64,000 bases of DNA from Helicobacter pylori. Its GTDB lineage: Bacteria; Campylobacterota; Campylobacteria; Campylobacterales; Helicobacteraceae. Of this stretch, positions 34,998-46,133 are shown one piece after another. The notes under the pieces are model-generated. The model did no database searches. It saw only the letters and a list, made by a program, of their open reading frames with translations, and was not told where the DNA came from. The DNA lies in the NCBI RefSeq assembly GCF_030062585.1, contig NZ_CP071935.1, forward strand, positions 931,034 through 995,033, written 5' to 3'. Position numbers and translations under genes: made by a program. Position 1 is the first letter of the stretch. Each line of letters begins with the position of its first letter.

Positions 34998-35384
34998 GAA
35001 CACTTAAAACTTACATTCTTTATTTTTTTCATAAGCATTAACAATTTTTTTAGCGTATTTACTCACACCATCTTTGTTGTAAATAGTTTAAGTTTTTATA
35101 TTTCTTCGTTTAGCAATAATTCTTAGCGTAACACCATCTATCAATTCATTCAAAGCTTGTGTTCTGTATAAAAATTGTGTAGCCACCTCTTCTTTATCAA
35201 AATTTGAATAAGCTATTCCACATAAAGATATTGCTCCTACTAAGTTTCCTTTATGCGTTAATACAAACTTTTCATTAAATTTCCCATTGATATTGTTTTC
35301 TTGAACTAAAGAATATTGGCTAGGAATACAAAAATTTAAGAAATTAAAAATAAGTCTTTTAAAACCCTCTAAACCAAGAAACAT
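34998..35384 (-). pseudogene. virB4: virB4 N-terminal stub fused to a foreign 3' tail
   Basis: About 98 codons match the N-terminal part of VirB4-type ATPases (SLVQENNINGKFNEKFV, KGNLVGAISLCGIAYSN, VTLRIIAKRRN). The Walker motifs and the remaining 700 or so residues are missing. After the stop at 35088-35090 the same frame stays open and coding-like (YNKDGVSKYAKKIVNAYEKN, to about 34998), as if the stub had been joined to the 3' end of another ICE gene by a deletion. Without VirB4 the secretion channel cannot be energised. The ATG is 12 bp after virB3. Confidence 0.7.
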
Positions 35385-35396
35385 TTTTAAAACCCT

Positions 35397-35657
35397 TTAA
35401 GCATAATATTCTTTAGTGTCATTTTTTAGCGTTAGGTTTGCCAAGATAATGTTTGTAATATCTTCATCAAAAAATTCTAATACGTAAAACATTGTTACCA
35501 ATGCTACCAATAGCACCACGCCATACAATAAAGACCACACAAATAAGAAAGAAGCGCTCAAAAAAGAAATGATCCAACTATTCATATTAAGCTTTAAAAA
35601 CTTCTCTTTTTTAGATATTTCTCTAACATTGATGGTCTCTACATAATTTAAAATCAT
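35397..35657 (-). CDS. virB3: VirB3-like inner-membrane protein of the ICE secretion system
   Basis: 86 residues with a strongly hydrophobic double span (WIISFLSASFLFVWSLL, YGVVLLVALVTMFYVLEFF), in the position expected for VirB3 between virB2 and virB4. The gene starts immediately at the end of virB2. VirB3 assists VirB4 in pilus assembly at the inner membrane. Short and not strongly conserved; call rests on topology and order. Confidence 0.75.
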   Translation of the reverse strand: MILNYVETINVREISKKEKFLKLNMNSWIISFLSASFLFVWSLLYGVVLLVALVTMFYVLEFFDEDITNIILANLTLKNDTKEYYA

Positions 35658-35960
35658 TCACCCAACTCCAAATAATTTATTGGCAATAGTTTGAGCGTTT
35701 GCGATAGCAATAGTGGCTAAAATTATCCCTATACATTTCCACGCAATTTCTCCTAGCCTGTCTAGGTTTTTAACTACATAAATACCCACACAAATCACAA
35801 TAATTGCACCTATTGCTTTCATAAAAGGACCGCTAGTAAAATTGATGATTGTTTGTAATGCATTAGACTGCCACACACCAGTGCCATTTGCCAACAATAA
35901 ATTGGGCATAGCTAACAGCATAAAATACAAAGCTCTTTCTTTGAAATTTTTACATTTCAT
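35658..35960 (-). CDS. virB2: VirB2-like pilin
   Basis: 100 residues: signal peptide (FMLLAMPNLLLANG) followed by two hydrophobic helices (FMKAIGAIIVICVGIYVV and IAWKCIGIILATIAIANAQT) separated by a short polar loop, the layout of VirB2 pilins. First of the virB2-virB3-virB4 unit; AAGGAGTAGATT precedes the ATG. Intact, but with virB4 destroyed it has no assembly partner here. Confidence 0.8.
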   Translation of the reverse strand: MKCKNFKERALYFMLLAMPNLLLANGTGVWQSNALQTIINFTSGPFMKAIGAIIVICVGIYVVKNLDRLGEIAWKCIGIILATIAIANAQTIANKLFGVG

Positions 35961-36087
35961 AATCTACTCCTTGAATTGGTTTTTCATTTTCTTTTGTGTT
36001 GTTCTGTGAGATTGTTTGTTCTTGTGGTTTTAGTAAGGATAAGCACTCATTTTTAAGAGCTTCTAATTTTTCTTTCTTTCTCACCAT
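35950..36087 (-). CDS. Possible 45-residue ORF between the primase-like gene and virB2
   Basis: An ATG at 36087 opens a 45-codon frame (MVRKKEKLEALKNECLSLL, then a polar Gln/Asn/Lys-rich tail) that ends overlapping the virB2 start. It overlaps the 3' end of the primase-like gene by 35 bp. The overlapping chain is typical of this element, but the ribosome site is poor. Confidence 0.35.
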   Translation of the reverse strand: MVRKKEKLEALKNECLSLLKPQEQTISQNNTKENEKPIQGVDYEM

Positions 36088-37867
36088 CAAAAAACAAAGA
36101 TTGTCTCTCTATTCTTTCTAAAAAGTTTTTTATCATTTCATTATTGATATGATCATTACCGATTAAATTGGCTAGCTTTAAGTCATCGTTACAATCCTTA
36201 GAATATGGAATAAAAACATTAGGCATATTTTCTGTATGCTTATAAATGATTTCTTCACTAATCTGTGTATAGATTTGTCCATTTTTATCATTGTCATAAG
36301 CTAAAACAATATTTAAAGACAAATCAGGTTTATTCACAGGCTCAGGCTCTGTGGTTTGGATTTGCATGTTTTGTGTGAATAGATTACTCATTGCTTGTTG
36401 TTTTAAATGGGTTAAATCCATAATGCGTCCTTTTAAAATAATAGGCGTTGCATCATTAGGGCTTTTATAATACGCCCTTGATTGATCCACAGAAACTTTT
36501 TTATCTATGTAATCATAAATACCTAGAGCCTTAGCGCAAAAATTGTTAAAGGCACTAAAATTATCGTTACAATTAAAATCTTGACCTATAGTTTGCTGCG
36601 TAGGGATAATGATTCTAAATCTTTCAGCAATGTGTCCGTGCTTTTCTTTATTATGGTTTCTTGATGGGATAATAAGCGTTTCTATGCCATGTTTTTTAAA
36701 GAGATTTTTAGTCTCTTCTAGGCTAATATTAGGCTTATCTTTGTCATTATCTATATCAAAAATAAGCAAATTAGAAAAACCTTTGGTGTTATGGGTATTT
36801 CTATAGTTATTCTTATAAATCGCGCTTGAATAATGGTAGTTTGTAATCACCTTAACTAATTCATCTAAACTTTTTACACTTTCATTAACCCAATCTTTAG
36901 CTGGCATAAAATCTGTGCTACTAGGATATTTAGCCCTTGAAAAATGGATAGTTAAATTATCTCTAGTGGTGTTTGTTTCACTTTCAATTCTTGTTTGAGT
37001 GCCTTTATATAATTCAAAGCTCTGAACCTTTTTAAGATAGTCAGCGTATTCTTTGCTTTTAGATTGTTCAATATCGCTCAATAATTTTTCTAAAAAAGCG
37101 TCTAATTTATTAGCATTAAATTGCCCATTACAGCTTAATAGAATACTTTCACAAGCATTGAGCTTTCTTAATTGCAAATAACTCATGCTATCAATAATGC
37201 TTTCACTTAAAACAATATTTTTAATCAGCTTTAAATCCTTAGGGGCAAGCATTTCTATACCTTTTTCCCCCTTATTTAAAGCATTGATAGGTCTGTTTAA
37301 CACTTGATTATTTAAGCTAGTCATAGGATTTTCCAGGCGTCTAGTGTAAGAAATGATTTTATTAGAATGGCTATTTTTAGAATATAAGAAGTTAGGTACA
37401 CACATATTGTTATGCTTGTCTCTTTTTAAAGAGTGGTTATAGGCTAAAAAAAGATTACCATTAAGCCCTCTTTTTTCTAACATTTTGGAATTGGTTAAAT
37501 CATAAAGTTCAAATTGATTGAATTTATCAATAATTTTTTGTTGCTCTTTAAATTTATCTGCTTCTTTACTAGTTAGTTTAGAGGCATTTTCTTTCATGGT
37601 GTCATCGTTTATGATTAAACCTTGCGTAAAACCCATTAAATCTAAATTTCTGTTCTTACAGAAATTGATAATATTACCGCTATCAGCTTTATTGTCGCAG
37701 TTTAAATAAAACCATTGAAAATTAGCATTTTGCCTTACAAGAAGCTTTTCATTACTATTACTATAAACTTTCCAAATTTTAGTGCTTTTTTGTGCGTTCA
37801 ATCTATAACCATTTCTTTCTAAAAGGCTATCTAGTGGTAAGTGTATAGCGTTCTTTACATAAGCCAT
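36053..37867 (-). CDS. TOPRIM / primase-like replication protein of the ICE
   Basis: About 604 residues from ATG 37867 (AAGG 7 nt upstream; a GTG 18 bp earlier is possible). N-terminal DUF3991-like zinc-type region (WFYLNCDNKADSGNIINFC), then the first TOPRIM half (KNIVLSESIIDSMSYLQLR, with its Glu). After about 290 residues comes the second TOPRIM half (LSLNIVLAYDNDKNGQIY with the DxD), then YSKDCNDDLKLANL. The insert contains LLIFDIDNDKDKPN, IIPSRNHNKEKHG and ERFRIIIP, resembling the DxD, histidine and arginine motifs of phage-type archaeo-eukaryotic primases. Probably primes transferred or excised ICE DNA. Intact. Confidence 0.7.
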   Translation of the reverse strand: MAYVKNAIHLPLDSLLERNGYRLNAQKSTKIWKVYSNSNEKLLVRQNANFQWFYLNCDNKADSGNIINFCKNRNLDLMGFTQGLIINDDTMKENASKLTSKEADKFKEQQKIIDKFNQFELYDLTNSKMLEKRGLNGNLFLAYNHSLKRDKHNNMCVPNFLYSKNSHSNKIISYTRRLENPMTSLNNQVLNRPINALNKGEKGIEMLAPKDLKLIKNIVLSESIIDSMSYLQLRKLNACESILLSCNGQFNANKLDAFLEKLLSDIEQSKSKEYADYLKKVQSFELYKGTQTRIESETNTTRDNLTIHFSRAKYPSSTDFMPAKDWVNESVKSLDELVKVITNYHYSSAIYKNNYRNTHNTKGFSNLLIFDIDNDKDKPNISLEETKNLFKKHGIETLIIPSRNHNKEKHGHIAERFRIIIPTQQTIGQDFNCNDNFSAFNNFCAKALGIYDYIDKKVSVDQSRAYYKSPNDATPIILKGRIMDLTHLKQQAMSNLFTQNMQIQTTEPEPVNKPDLSLNIVLAYDNDKNGQIYTQISEEIIYKHTENMPNVFIPYSKDCNDDLKLANLIGNDHINNEMIKNFLERIERQSLFFDGEKERKIRSS

Positions 37868-37877
37868 AATCAAGCCT

Positions 37878-38642
37878 TTATGCACATCCTCTTAAATCTT
37901 TAGAATTAACGCTCAATCTATGAAAAGCTCTTTGCAAATTTTTCAATACAATAGCTTTTTGATAAGGACATTTGTTACTAGGGAGTGCTTTTTTGCTCAA
38001 GCCTTTATAATTAAGCGTAAAAATTGTCTGTGTGTCATTTAGGGGGATAAAACTAAAAAGTAAGTCGTTAAATTGTCTGAATTTATTAAAAACAATCTCT
38101 TTAAGCTCGCAAATTTGATTATTAACTCTATACTTCACGCTTTTTAGCCTTTGTGTGTTCTTTTGTAAAAAGTTAATAATTTTTAAAAAAAAAGGGGAAG
38201 GGAGAGTGTTTTTATTGAATTTGCTCCCCTGAAATTCCTTGTTTTTTGTGAAATCTTTTAAATAGATATACACATAGCCTGGCTTATTTTTTACCGCTTC
38301 AATTAACCTTTGAGCTTCCAAATCATTGATTGCGTTTCTTAAAGACCTATCTACACACTGATGCACTTGCGTGTAATAGTGCCTACTTAATGCAATTTTA
38401 TTGCTTTTTGAACTTATTGCAAGCTCACAAAGCTCTCTGTAAAGCCTTCTAGCACCAACCCCACCAAATAAAGTGCTATAAAACCTATCTTCAACAACTT
38501 TTCTAAAGATTTCTACATTAACATCTGGATAGTTTTGGAAATAAAATTGTTGTGTCTTTTTGGAAAATTTAACATTGTCTAAAAACATTTCTTGGCACTC
38601 TCTAGAATTTAAGTGCAGTTTAGGGATTTTAAAAAACTTCAT
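37878..38642 (-). CDS. Replication-initiator-like protein at the ICE right end
   Basis: 254 residues, basic, without membrane segments. The segment SKSNKIALSRHYYTQVHQCVDRSLRNAI... INDLEAQRLIEAV reads like a winged helix-turn-helix of plasmid Rep proteins. The C-terminal part is Lys/Phe-rich. It directly precedes the primase-like gene (10-bp gap) and is the last gene before the att site, so both may act in ICE replication or establishment. Family assignment is weak. Confidence 0.5.
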   Translation of the reverse strand: MKFFKIPKLHLNSRECQEMFLDNVKFSKKTQQFYFQNYPDVNVEIFRKVVEDRFYSTLFGGVGARRLYRELCELAISSKSNKIALSRHYYTQVHQCVDRSLRNAINDLEAQRLIEAVKNKPGYVYIYLKDFTKNKEFQGSKFNKNTLPSPFFLKIINFLQKNTQRLKSVKYRVNNQICELKEIVFNKFRQFNDLLFSFIPLNDTQTIFTLNYKGLSKKALPSNKCPYQKAIVLKNLQRAFHRLSVNSKDLRGCA

Positions 38643-38663
38643 AAACTTCCTTTAAAAAGAAGC

Positions 38664-39176
38664 TTAGATAAGAGTTTTATAAATAATTACATTCCCTAAA
38701 GAATGAATGAGTAAGGGATAAGAGATGCGTGAAAGTTCAAAATCCATGCCCCCAAATTGATGCGATCTAAATCTTTCTCTTGTGATCATAAAACTATCTT
38801 CTATGAATTGTTTTTGTTTTTCTAAATATTTTAAAGTATTTTCTAAATTTTCTAAACTGATTAAACCCAATCGCTTAGCGTAATAAATTATTTCGCTCAA
38901 TTCATAAAGGGTTTTTACTTTATTATTAGCCCCTAAAAAATGATATTTTTCATCTTTTAGGGTAGTGAGTTCAAATTTTTCTTTATCTTTAATGGGGACA
39001 TCATAACCGATCTGCCACTCTACATAATGGGTAGGCAGAAATTTTTCTTCTTTTTTCTTAATAGTTAAATAATCGCTTTTTATGCGTATATGATTATGAT
39101 TGCTTTTGGGGTACATTATTAAAGGAATAGAAACCTCAATTGCTTTTTTATCATCATCAATCTTAATCAAACTCAC
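38664..39176 (-). pseudogene. Restriction-endonuclease-like gene truncated by ICE insertion
   Basis: 170 codons with a natural start overlapping the preceding methylase fragment by 14 bp, but the 3' end runs through the AAAGAATG site into ICE DNA (HSLGNV then IIYKTLI). The protein has no recognised nuclease motif in what remains. Position downstream of an adenine methylase suggests it was the partner restriction enzyme, cut short by the ICE. The rest of the gene should lie beyond the other ICE end, elsewhere in the genome. Confidence 0.6.
38698..38705. other. ICE attachment site (AAAGAATG)
   Basis: AAAGAATG at the boundary between ICE sequence (left) and the interrupted restriction gene (right). 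This octamer matches the core I recall for H. pylori ICE/TnPZ ends recognised by XerT. No second copy bounds the left side, because that end is missing. Confidence 0.65.
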
Positions 39177-40155
39177 AAGGGTGTCCTTGAAACAATTTTT
39201 TAAAATATGCTAAACGCGCTCGTTTATCTTTTAAAAAAGCGTCTTTAATTTTTAAAAAAGCAAAATTGTCAATAATAATATCCAAATTGCCAAAATAATA
39301 AGGGATTTTAGGGGCGATTTCCTTAAAATAATGGATATATTGGTAATAAATCAATTTATCTTGACTGATACGCACCGCTTTTTCGCTTGGCGCATTTAAA
39401 AAAGTTTTGTTGCGTTTAAGAGCGTTGATGTCTCGCATAGGGAAAAAATAGCCCACGCATGCCCCAACCTTTTTAGCGTTAGGGTATTTATCCACGTAAT
39501 TGGCTATATAGTCAAAATCGTTTAAGCATAGCGTCGTATCGCAATCAGTTGGAAAAATAAAACGCCTAATATCTGCATAGTCCATTCGCCCTCGCTCATA
39601 TAAAGCTATCACAATAGGAAATTCGTTACTTTTAGTGAAAGATTTAGAAGAAACAATAAAAGCGTCTAAAAGCCTGTAATGATCCTTAAATAGCTTTAAT
39701 TGCTTAAAATTAGCTTCTTTGATGAGGTAAGATAAAGGGTGTAACACGCAAATAAACGCCGGCTTTAAAAATTGCAAAAGATTTTAAAAAACTTATCCCT
39801 AAATCCCTGGATTTCAAATCGTTGTCTATCTCAAAATGAAATCTTTATTTTTAATATCTTGTTTGATAAAGGAAGTTCTATCGTTATAGGGGGGATTGCC
39901 CACGATGATTAAAGGTTCATCTTGGCTAATGCCATAATTTTCTCTTTTAGGATTGGCTAGAGCGTTTATCATTAAAGCACCACACTTAGGGTCAATATCC
40001 GCTCCTATTTTTTTAGGGTGTTTGAGTTTTAAAAACTCTTTATTACCACATGCGGCGTCTAAAAGCGTGTATTTTTCAATACCAACATGTTTTTTTAAAA
40101 GCTTGTAAGCATAATCCACTAAATAAGGGGGCGTGTAGTAAGCCCCTAAATTCAC
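39163..40155 (-). pseudogene. N6-adenine DNA methyltransferase, broken by frameshifts
   Basis: The 5' part (39826-40155) shows NLGAYYTPPYLVDYAYKLL, the SAM motif LLDAACGNKEFL and the catalytic NPPY. It stops at TAG, but another frame continues FHFEIDNDLKSRDLGISFL, and a third carries the long C-terminal part (39163-39777; FICVLHPLSYL, YERGRMDY). Two small indels near 39835 and 39790 (the second beside a T6/A4 run) would restore one gene of about 335 residues. No ATG precedes the 5' part; the frame is open back to the gyrB stop (start perhaps GTG 40155). The methylase is inactive unless the tracts vary. Confidence 0.7.
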
Positions 40156-40200
40156 GCTCTCTTGTTTGGTTAAATGTTTGGGAGTGGCGATTAAAACCCC

Positions 40201-42522
<2,322 letters not shown>

Positions 42523-42534
42523 TCAATCAAGCCT

Positions 42535-43659
42535 TTATAATGTGATTGGCATCATCAAAGTAGAAATTTTAGCGCTCAAGTGGCTTTGCTTTTCATCAAG
42601 AGACTCTTGGATCAAAAAAGGCGAAGAAGGCTCATTGCATTTTAAAACAAATTGCGTTGTCCCTAAAGCGTTCAAGGCTTCAAGGAAAAATTTCGCGTTC
42701 ACGCCCAAATGAAAGGCTTTTTCAATATCCAAACCTTTTTCAATCTCAACAGAGGTTTTAGCGGTTTCGCTATGCTCAGAATCTAAAGATTCAAACAAAG
42801 CGTTGTTTTTTTCTAAAGTGAGTTTAATGGTGGAGCTTAAAGAACTGCATAACTTAATGCTCTCTTTAAATTCTTCCTTGCCTAAAGTGAAAGAAGAAGT
42901 GTATTCTTTAGGGAGGATTTTTTGATAATCAGGGTAATTCCCATCAATGAGCTTGGTGAAAAAAGTGTGCGTTTCGTTTTCAACCACCGCTAACATGCCA
43001 TCGCTTTTAAAACTGAAATTTTCATAAAAAAGCTTAAGGATTTCTAATAAAGCCCTTTTAGGTAAAATGCAAGAAATATCTTCTTCAGTGGAATGGATAG
43101 AGACTTTTTCTAACTGCGTGTAAGAAAGCCGCTTGGTATCCGTGCCTACCACTGAAAGGGTTTGGTGTTTTTGATCAAATTGCATTAAAACACCGGCTAA
43201 TTCCCTTTTATGGCTAGTTTGCTCAATCACGGGAGCGATCTTTTTAAACGCATCTACCAAAAAGGGGGTATTGACTTCTATACTCACTTTGGGCTCAATA
43301 ACAGGGAATTCAGGGAACTCATCAGCGTCAAACATGGGGAGTTTGAAAGAGCTTTTATTTTGTTTGATCACCAAGCTATCATCTTTAGTCTCTAAAATAA
43401 TATTAGAGTCTTTTAAACATGAGATAATATCCAAAAACTTTTTCCCGTTGATCGTGCCTACGCCCTCTTTATCGCTAGATTGCGTAAAAATATAGCTTTT
43501 TAGCCCAATATCGGAATCGCTAGCCTTTAAAAAAAGCTTTTCTTTAATGACTTCTAAATGGATGTGTGAAGCGATAGAAGAAGCGTCCTTTTTATCCAAA
43601 AAAGCTTGCAAATAGCGCAAAGCATTTTCTAAATCGTTTTTACTAACACTGATTTTCAT
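42535..43659 (-). CDS. dnaN: DNA polymerase III beta subunit (sliding clamp)
   Basis: 374 residues forming the ring clamp for replicative polymerase. It begins MKISVSKNDLENALR and ends LMMPITL, the usual clamp termini, and shows three-domain clamp repeats. In-frame, full length, transcribed with gyrB. Confidence 0.96.
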   Translation of the reverse strand: MKISVSKNDLENALRYLQAFLDKKDASSIASHIHLEVIKEKLFLKASDSDIGLKSYIFTQSSDKEGVGTINGKKFLDIISCLKDSNIILETKDDSLVIKQNKSSFKLPMFDADEFPEFPVIEPKVSIEVNTPFLVDAFKKIAPVIEQTSHKRELAGVLMQFDQKHQTLSVVGTDTKRLSYTQLEKVSIHSTEEDISCILPKRALLEILKLFYENFSFKSDGMLAVVENETHTFFTKLIDGNYPDYQKILPKEYTSSFTLGKEEFKESIKLCSSLSSTIKLTLEKNNALFESLDSEHSETAKTSVEIEKGLDIEKAFHLGVNAKFFLEALNALGTTQFVLKCNEPSSPFLIQESLDEKQSHLSAKISTLMMPITL

Positions 43660-43715
43660 AGCTGAATAATCCCTTTGAATTTTTGGTCTTAATTATAGCA
43701 TAAAAGAACGCTTTT

Positions 43716-44783
43716 TTAAGGGTTTAAGCGTATTCCTACCCCTATACGATTGGAAAAAACATCGTATTCATACAAGCCATCGCCATAGCCGTTAAACCAC
43801 TGCGCATAAATCCCCACAAAAGGGTTAATGCGGTAGGTATAGCCTAAGCGGAAAGCTCCATGCCAGCGATCATAACGCCAGTATTGCGTGAAAATATCAT
43901 AAAGTTGCAATTCAAAATGATGACGCCCTCTCCTGTAATCAACTTTAGCGTTACCATACCCCATGTAATCAATCAAATTAGGGTTGGATTGATCATAAGG
44001 GACATAAGGCCAATAAGCGACCATGATTTTTAGGCCTCCCTTTTCCCACACCAAACGAAACACAGGGCGTTGCCCCGCGCTCACCGAGCGGCACCCCCCC
44101 CAGCGTACGTCTTTTTGCCCGTTATAATCTTTAACGATCACAGGCCCTCCTGGGAATTGGTTTTCAGGATTGCCGTCTTTAAAAGGTTGGTAACATTGCG
44201 CGCCCCCCACGCCATTAGAAATGTGCTGCCAACCTATCCAAATTTCAGAAAAATTCCCTATTTTACCCCCAAAAGGTTTAAAATTAATAGGATAAACATA
44301 AATGAGTTCAGGCATGAAATTCATCATTCGCATGGGAGCGGATTGGGGATCATTGTAAATTTGAAACCAGTTAGTTTGGGTATAAGCCAAATAAAGCGTG
44401 CCTTTAGTCCAAAGAATATGCCTAAATACAGGCACTCTAAAACTGATTTGGAACTTAAACTCATTGCGTTGATAGGGGTTGATATTAGGGTGGTACCATT
44501 GAAAAATGGGGGTAAAACTATGATAAAAAGGCAAAAAATAAGTGCCTAGATAATCCATCATGTTTAAATATTTTTTAGCAAAATCCACCCAAGAATGTTC
44601 TTTGGGGGCTTTTTGTGGAGGGAGATACCAAGAATTGGACAAATCGTTTTGCGTTTTGATGATGTGCAAATCCTGTTTGCGCAAATAGTAGTTATAATCC
44701 ACCTTAAAATTATCTTGTGAAAATTTTTTGCCCTCTAACTGACAAACTACAAGAATCATAAAGATCAAAATGCTTTTCATCAA
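43716..44783 (-). CDS. pldA: Outer-membrane phospholipase A with a phase-variable tract
   Basis: 355 residues: signal peptide (KSILIFMILVVCQLEG) and a beta-barrel with the catalytic His-Ser pair in GWQHISNGVG. The C terminus is aromatic/hydrophobic (GVGIRLNP) as in barrels. The coding strand carries G8 (C8 at 44094-44101), inside WGGCRSVS. Phase variation of pldA through a homopolymer is known in H. pylori and affects membrane lysophospholipids, acid tolerance and haemolysis. Here the tract leaves the gene in frame (ON). Confidence 0.92.
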   Translation of the reverse strand: MMKSILIFMILVVCQLEGKKFSQDNFKVDYNYYLRKQDLHIIKTQNDLSNSWYLPPQKAPKEHSWVDFAKKYLNMMDYLGTYFLPFYHSFTPIFQWYHPNINPYQRNEFKFQISFRVPVFRHILWTKGTLYLAYTQTNWFQIYNDPQSAPMRMMNFMPELIYVYPINFKPFGGKIGNFSEIWIGWQHISNGVGGAQCYQPFKDGNPENQFPGGPVIVKDYNGQKDVRWGGCRSVSAGQRPVFRLVWEKGGLKIMVAYWPYVPYDQSNPNLIDYMGYGNAKVDYRRGRHHFELQLYDIFTQYWRYDRWHGAFRLGYTYRINPFVGIYAQWFNGYGDGLYEYDVFSNRIGVGIRLNP

Positions 44784-44794
44784 GTATCTTTATT

Positions 44795-46123
44795 TCACTT
44801 AAATTGCAAGATGAAAATCGCTAAAATCACTACAGGCGCGATAAAACGAACGCTAAAATGCCATGCTTTAAAGGCGTTTATATTAAAGAAATGCTTCGTG
44901 GCTAAAAAAGAACGCTTTTTATTTAAAATCCATCCTACAAACAAGACTGAAAACAAGCCTCCCAAAGGCATTAAAAACGAAGAAGTGATGAAATCCAGCC
45001 ACCCAAACACGCTCTTATGAGCAAAACTCAAAAACTTAGCGTATCGTTCATTCATAGAAAGAATGACTAAAACGCCTAAAACATACACAACGATCCCTAT
45101 CCATAGCGACGCCTTAAGGCGTGAGAAATTAAAACGATTGATTAAATAAAGCGCTAAAGGCTCTACCAAAGAAACTGTGGAAGTGATCCCGGCAAAAACA
45201 AGCGCCATAAAGAAAAAGAGCGAAACGATCTGCCCACTGATTCCCATTTTAGCGAAAGTCAAAGGTAAGGAAATAAAAACAAGCCCTGGCCCTTGAGACA
45301 CATCCGCATGGTATTCAAACACAAAGGTAAAAATCATCACCCCGGCAATGAGAGAGATTAAAACACCGGGCAAGACAATAAATAAAGAGCTTTTGAGTAG
45401 GTTTTCTTTTTTGGGCGTGAAAGCTGAATAGGTAATGATCGTGCCTACCCCCAAACTCAAAGAAAAGAACATCTGCCCTAAAGCGTCCATCACAACCTTA
45501 AAATCAATCTTTTGAATCTCAAAATTAAACAAAAAGTGCAAAGCTTTAGGCATGCTTTCTAAAGTCATCGCATAGATTAAAAGCCCTATGAAAATCACAA
45601 ACAATAAGGGCATCAGCACGACATTTAATTTTTCAATCCCCTCTTCAATCCCCCTAGAAACAAACCATATTGTCGGCAATAAGCATGCGCTAAAGCCAAT
45701 AACAGGCCAGATTAAACTGCCATTTTGAAGCATGCTAAATTGCATTTTAGCCTGCTCTAAATCTTTAGGCAAATCAAAAGTTACTACAAAAAGGTAGTAA
45801 AGCACCCAGCCTAACACCACCGCATAAAAGGATAGAATGAGAGGGCCGCCTAAAATAAAAAAAGAAGTGAAAGGGTAATATTTTTTCCTTTTAGGATCTA
45901 AGATTTGATAATTGGAAACAACGTCTTTTTTACCCAAATTTCCAATCAGCATTTCCACTAAAAGCATAGCAATGCCTAAACTCAAGGTTAGCACTAGGTA
46001 TAAAAGCACAAACGCGCTCCCCCCATTATGGCCTACCATATAAGGAAAGCGCCAAATATGCCCTAAACCGATAGAGCTACCCAAAGTGGCTAAAATAAAG
46101 CCTAATTTAGAAAATTTTCCCAT
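44795..46123 (-). CDS. Na+-dependent transporter (NSS/SNF family), copy 1
   Basis: 442 residues, about 11-12 membrane spans. The N-terminal signature GSSIGLGHIWRFPYMVGHNGG is the NSS sodium and substrate site of the LeuT fold (written in parts: GSSIGLGHIW, RFPYMV). Bacterial relatives carry amino acids with Na+. It ends 11 bp upstream of pldA and is preceded by a close paralogue. Substrate unknown. Confidence 0.88.
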   Translation of the reverse strand: MGKFSKLGFILATLGSSIGLGHIWRFPYMVGHNGGSAFVLLYLVLTLSLGIAMLLVEMLIGNLGKKDVVSNYQILDPKRKKYYPFTSFFILGGPLILSFYAVVLGWVLYYLFVVTFDLPKDLEQAKMQFSMLQNGSLIWPVIGFSACLLPTIWFVSRGIEEGIEKLNVVLMPLLFVIFIGLLIYAMTLESMPKALHFLFNFEIQKIDFKVVMDALGQMFFSLSLGVGTIITYSAFTPKKENLLKSSLFIVLPGVLISLIAGVMIFTFVFEYHADVSQGPGLVFISLPLTFAKMGISGQIVSLFFFMALVFAGITSTVSLVEPLALYLINRFNFSRLKASLWIGIVVYVLGVLVILSMNERYAKFLSFAHKSVFGWLDFITSSFLMPLGGLFSVLFVGWILNKKRSFLATKHFFNINAFKAWHFSVRFIAPVVILAIFILQFK

Positions 46124-46133
46124 GCCAAATATT

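Larger units (their letters stand above)
34036..35013. other. Candidate transfer origin / centromere region upstream of the relaxase
   Basis: About 1 kb without genes. In order from the relaxase start: inverted repeat (34199-34232), one TGTGTGCGTACACA site (34269-34282), then the 22-bp repeat array (34505-34900). This order, inverted repeat then protein sites then iterons beside a relaxase gene, is the usual architecture of a conjugative oriT with accessory sites, or of a partition centromere. Assignment is inference. Confidence 0.6.
15114..38705. mobile_element. Degraded integrating conjugative element (tfs3/tfs4-type plasticity zone)
   Basis: Gene content and order (orfQ, topA, parA operon, variable toxin genes, xerT, relaxase, virB2/virB3, primase-like, initiator-like gene) match the H. 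pylori ICEHptfs/TnPZ family. The right end lies at AAAGAATG (38698-38705), the short core site I recall for XerT-mediated insertion, and it cuts a restriction-modification gene. The left end is lost at IS605. Missing: the orfQ methylase half, nearly all of virB4, virB6-virB11 and virD4. Several cargo genes carry stops or frameshifts. Base composition is more AT-rich than the flanks. Self-transfer looks impossible without help from another element. Confidence 0.85.
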
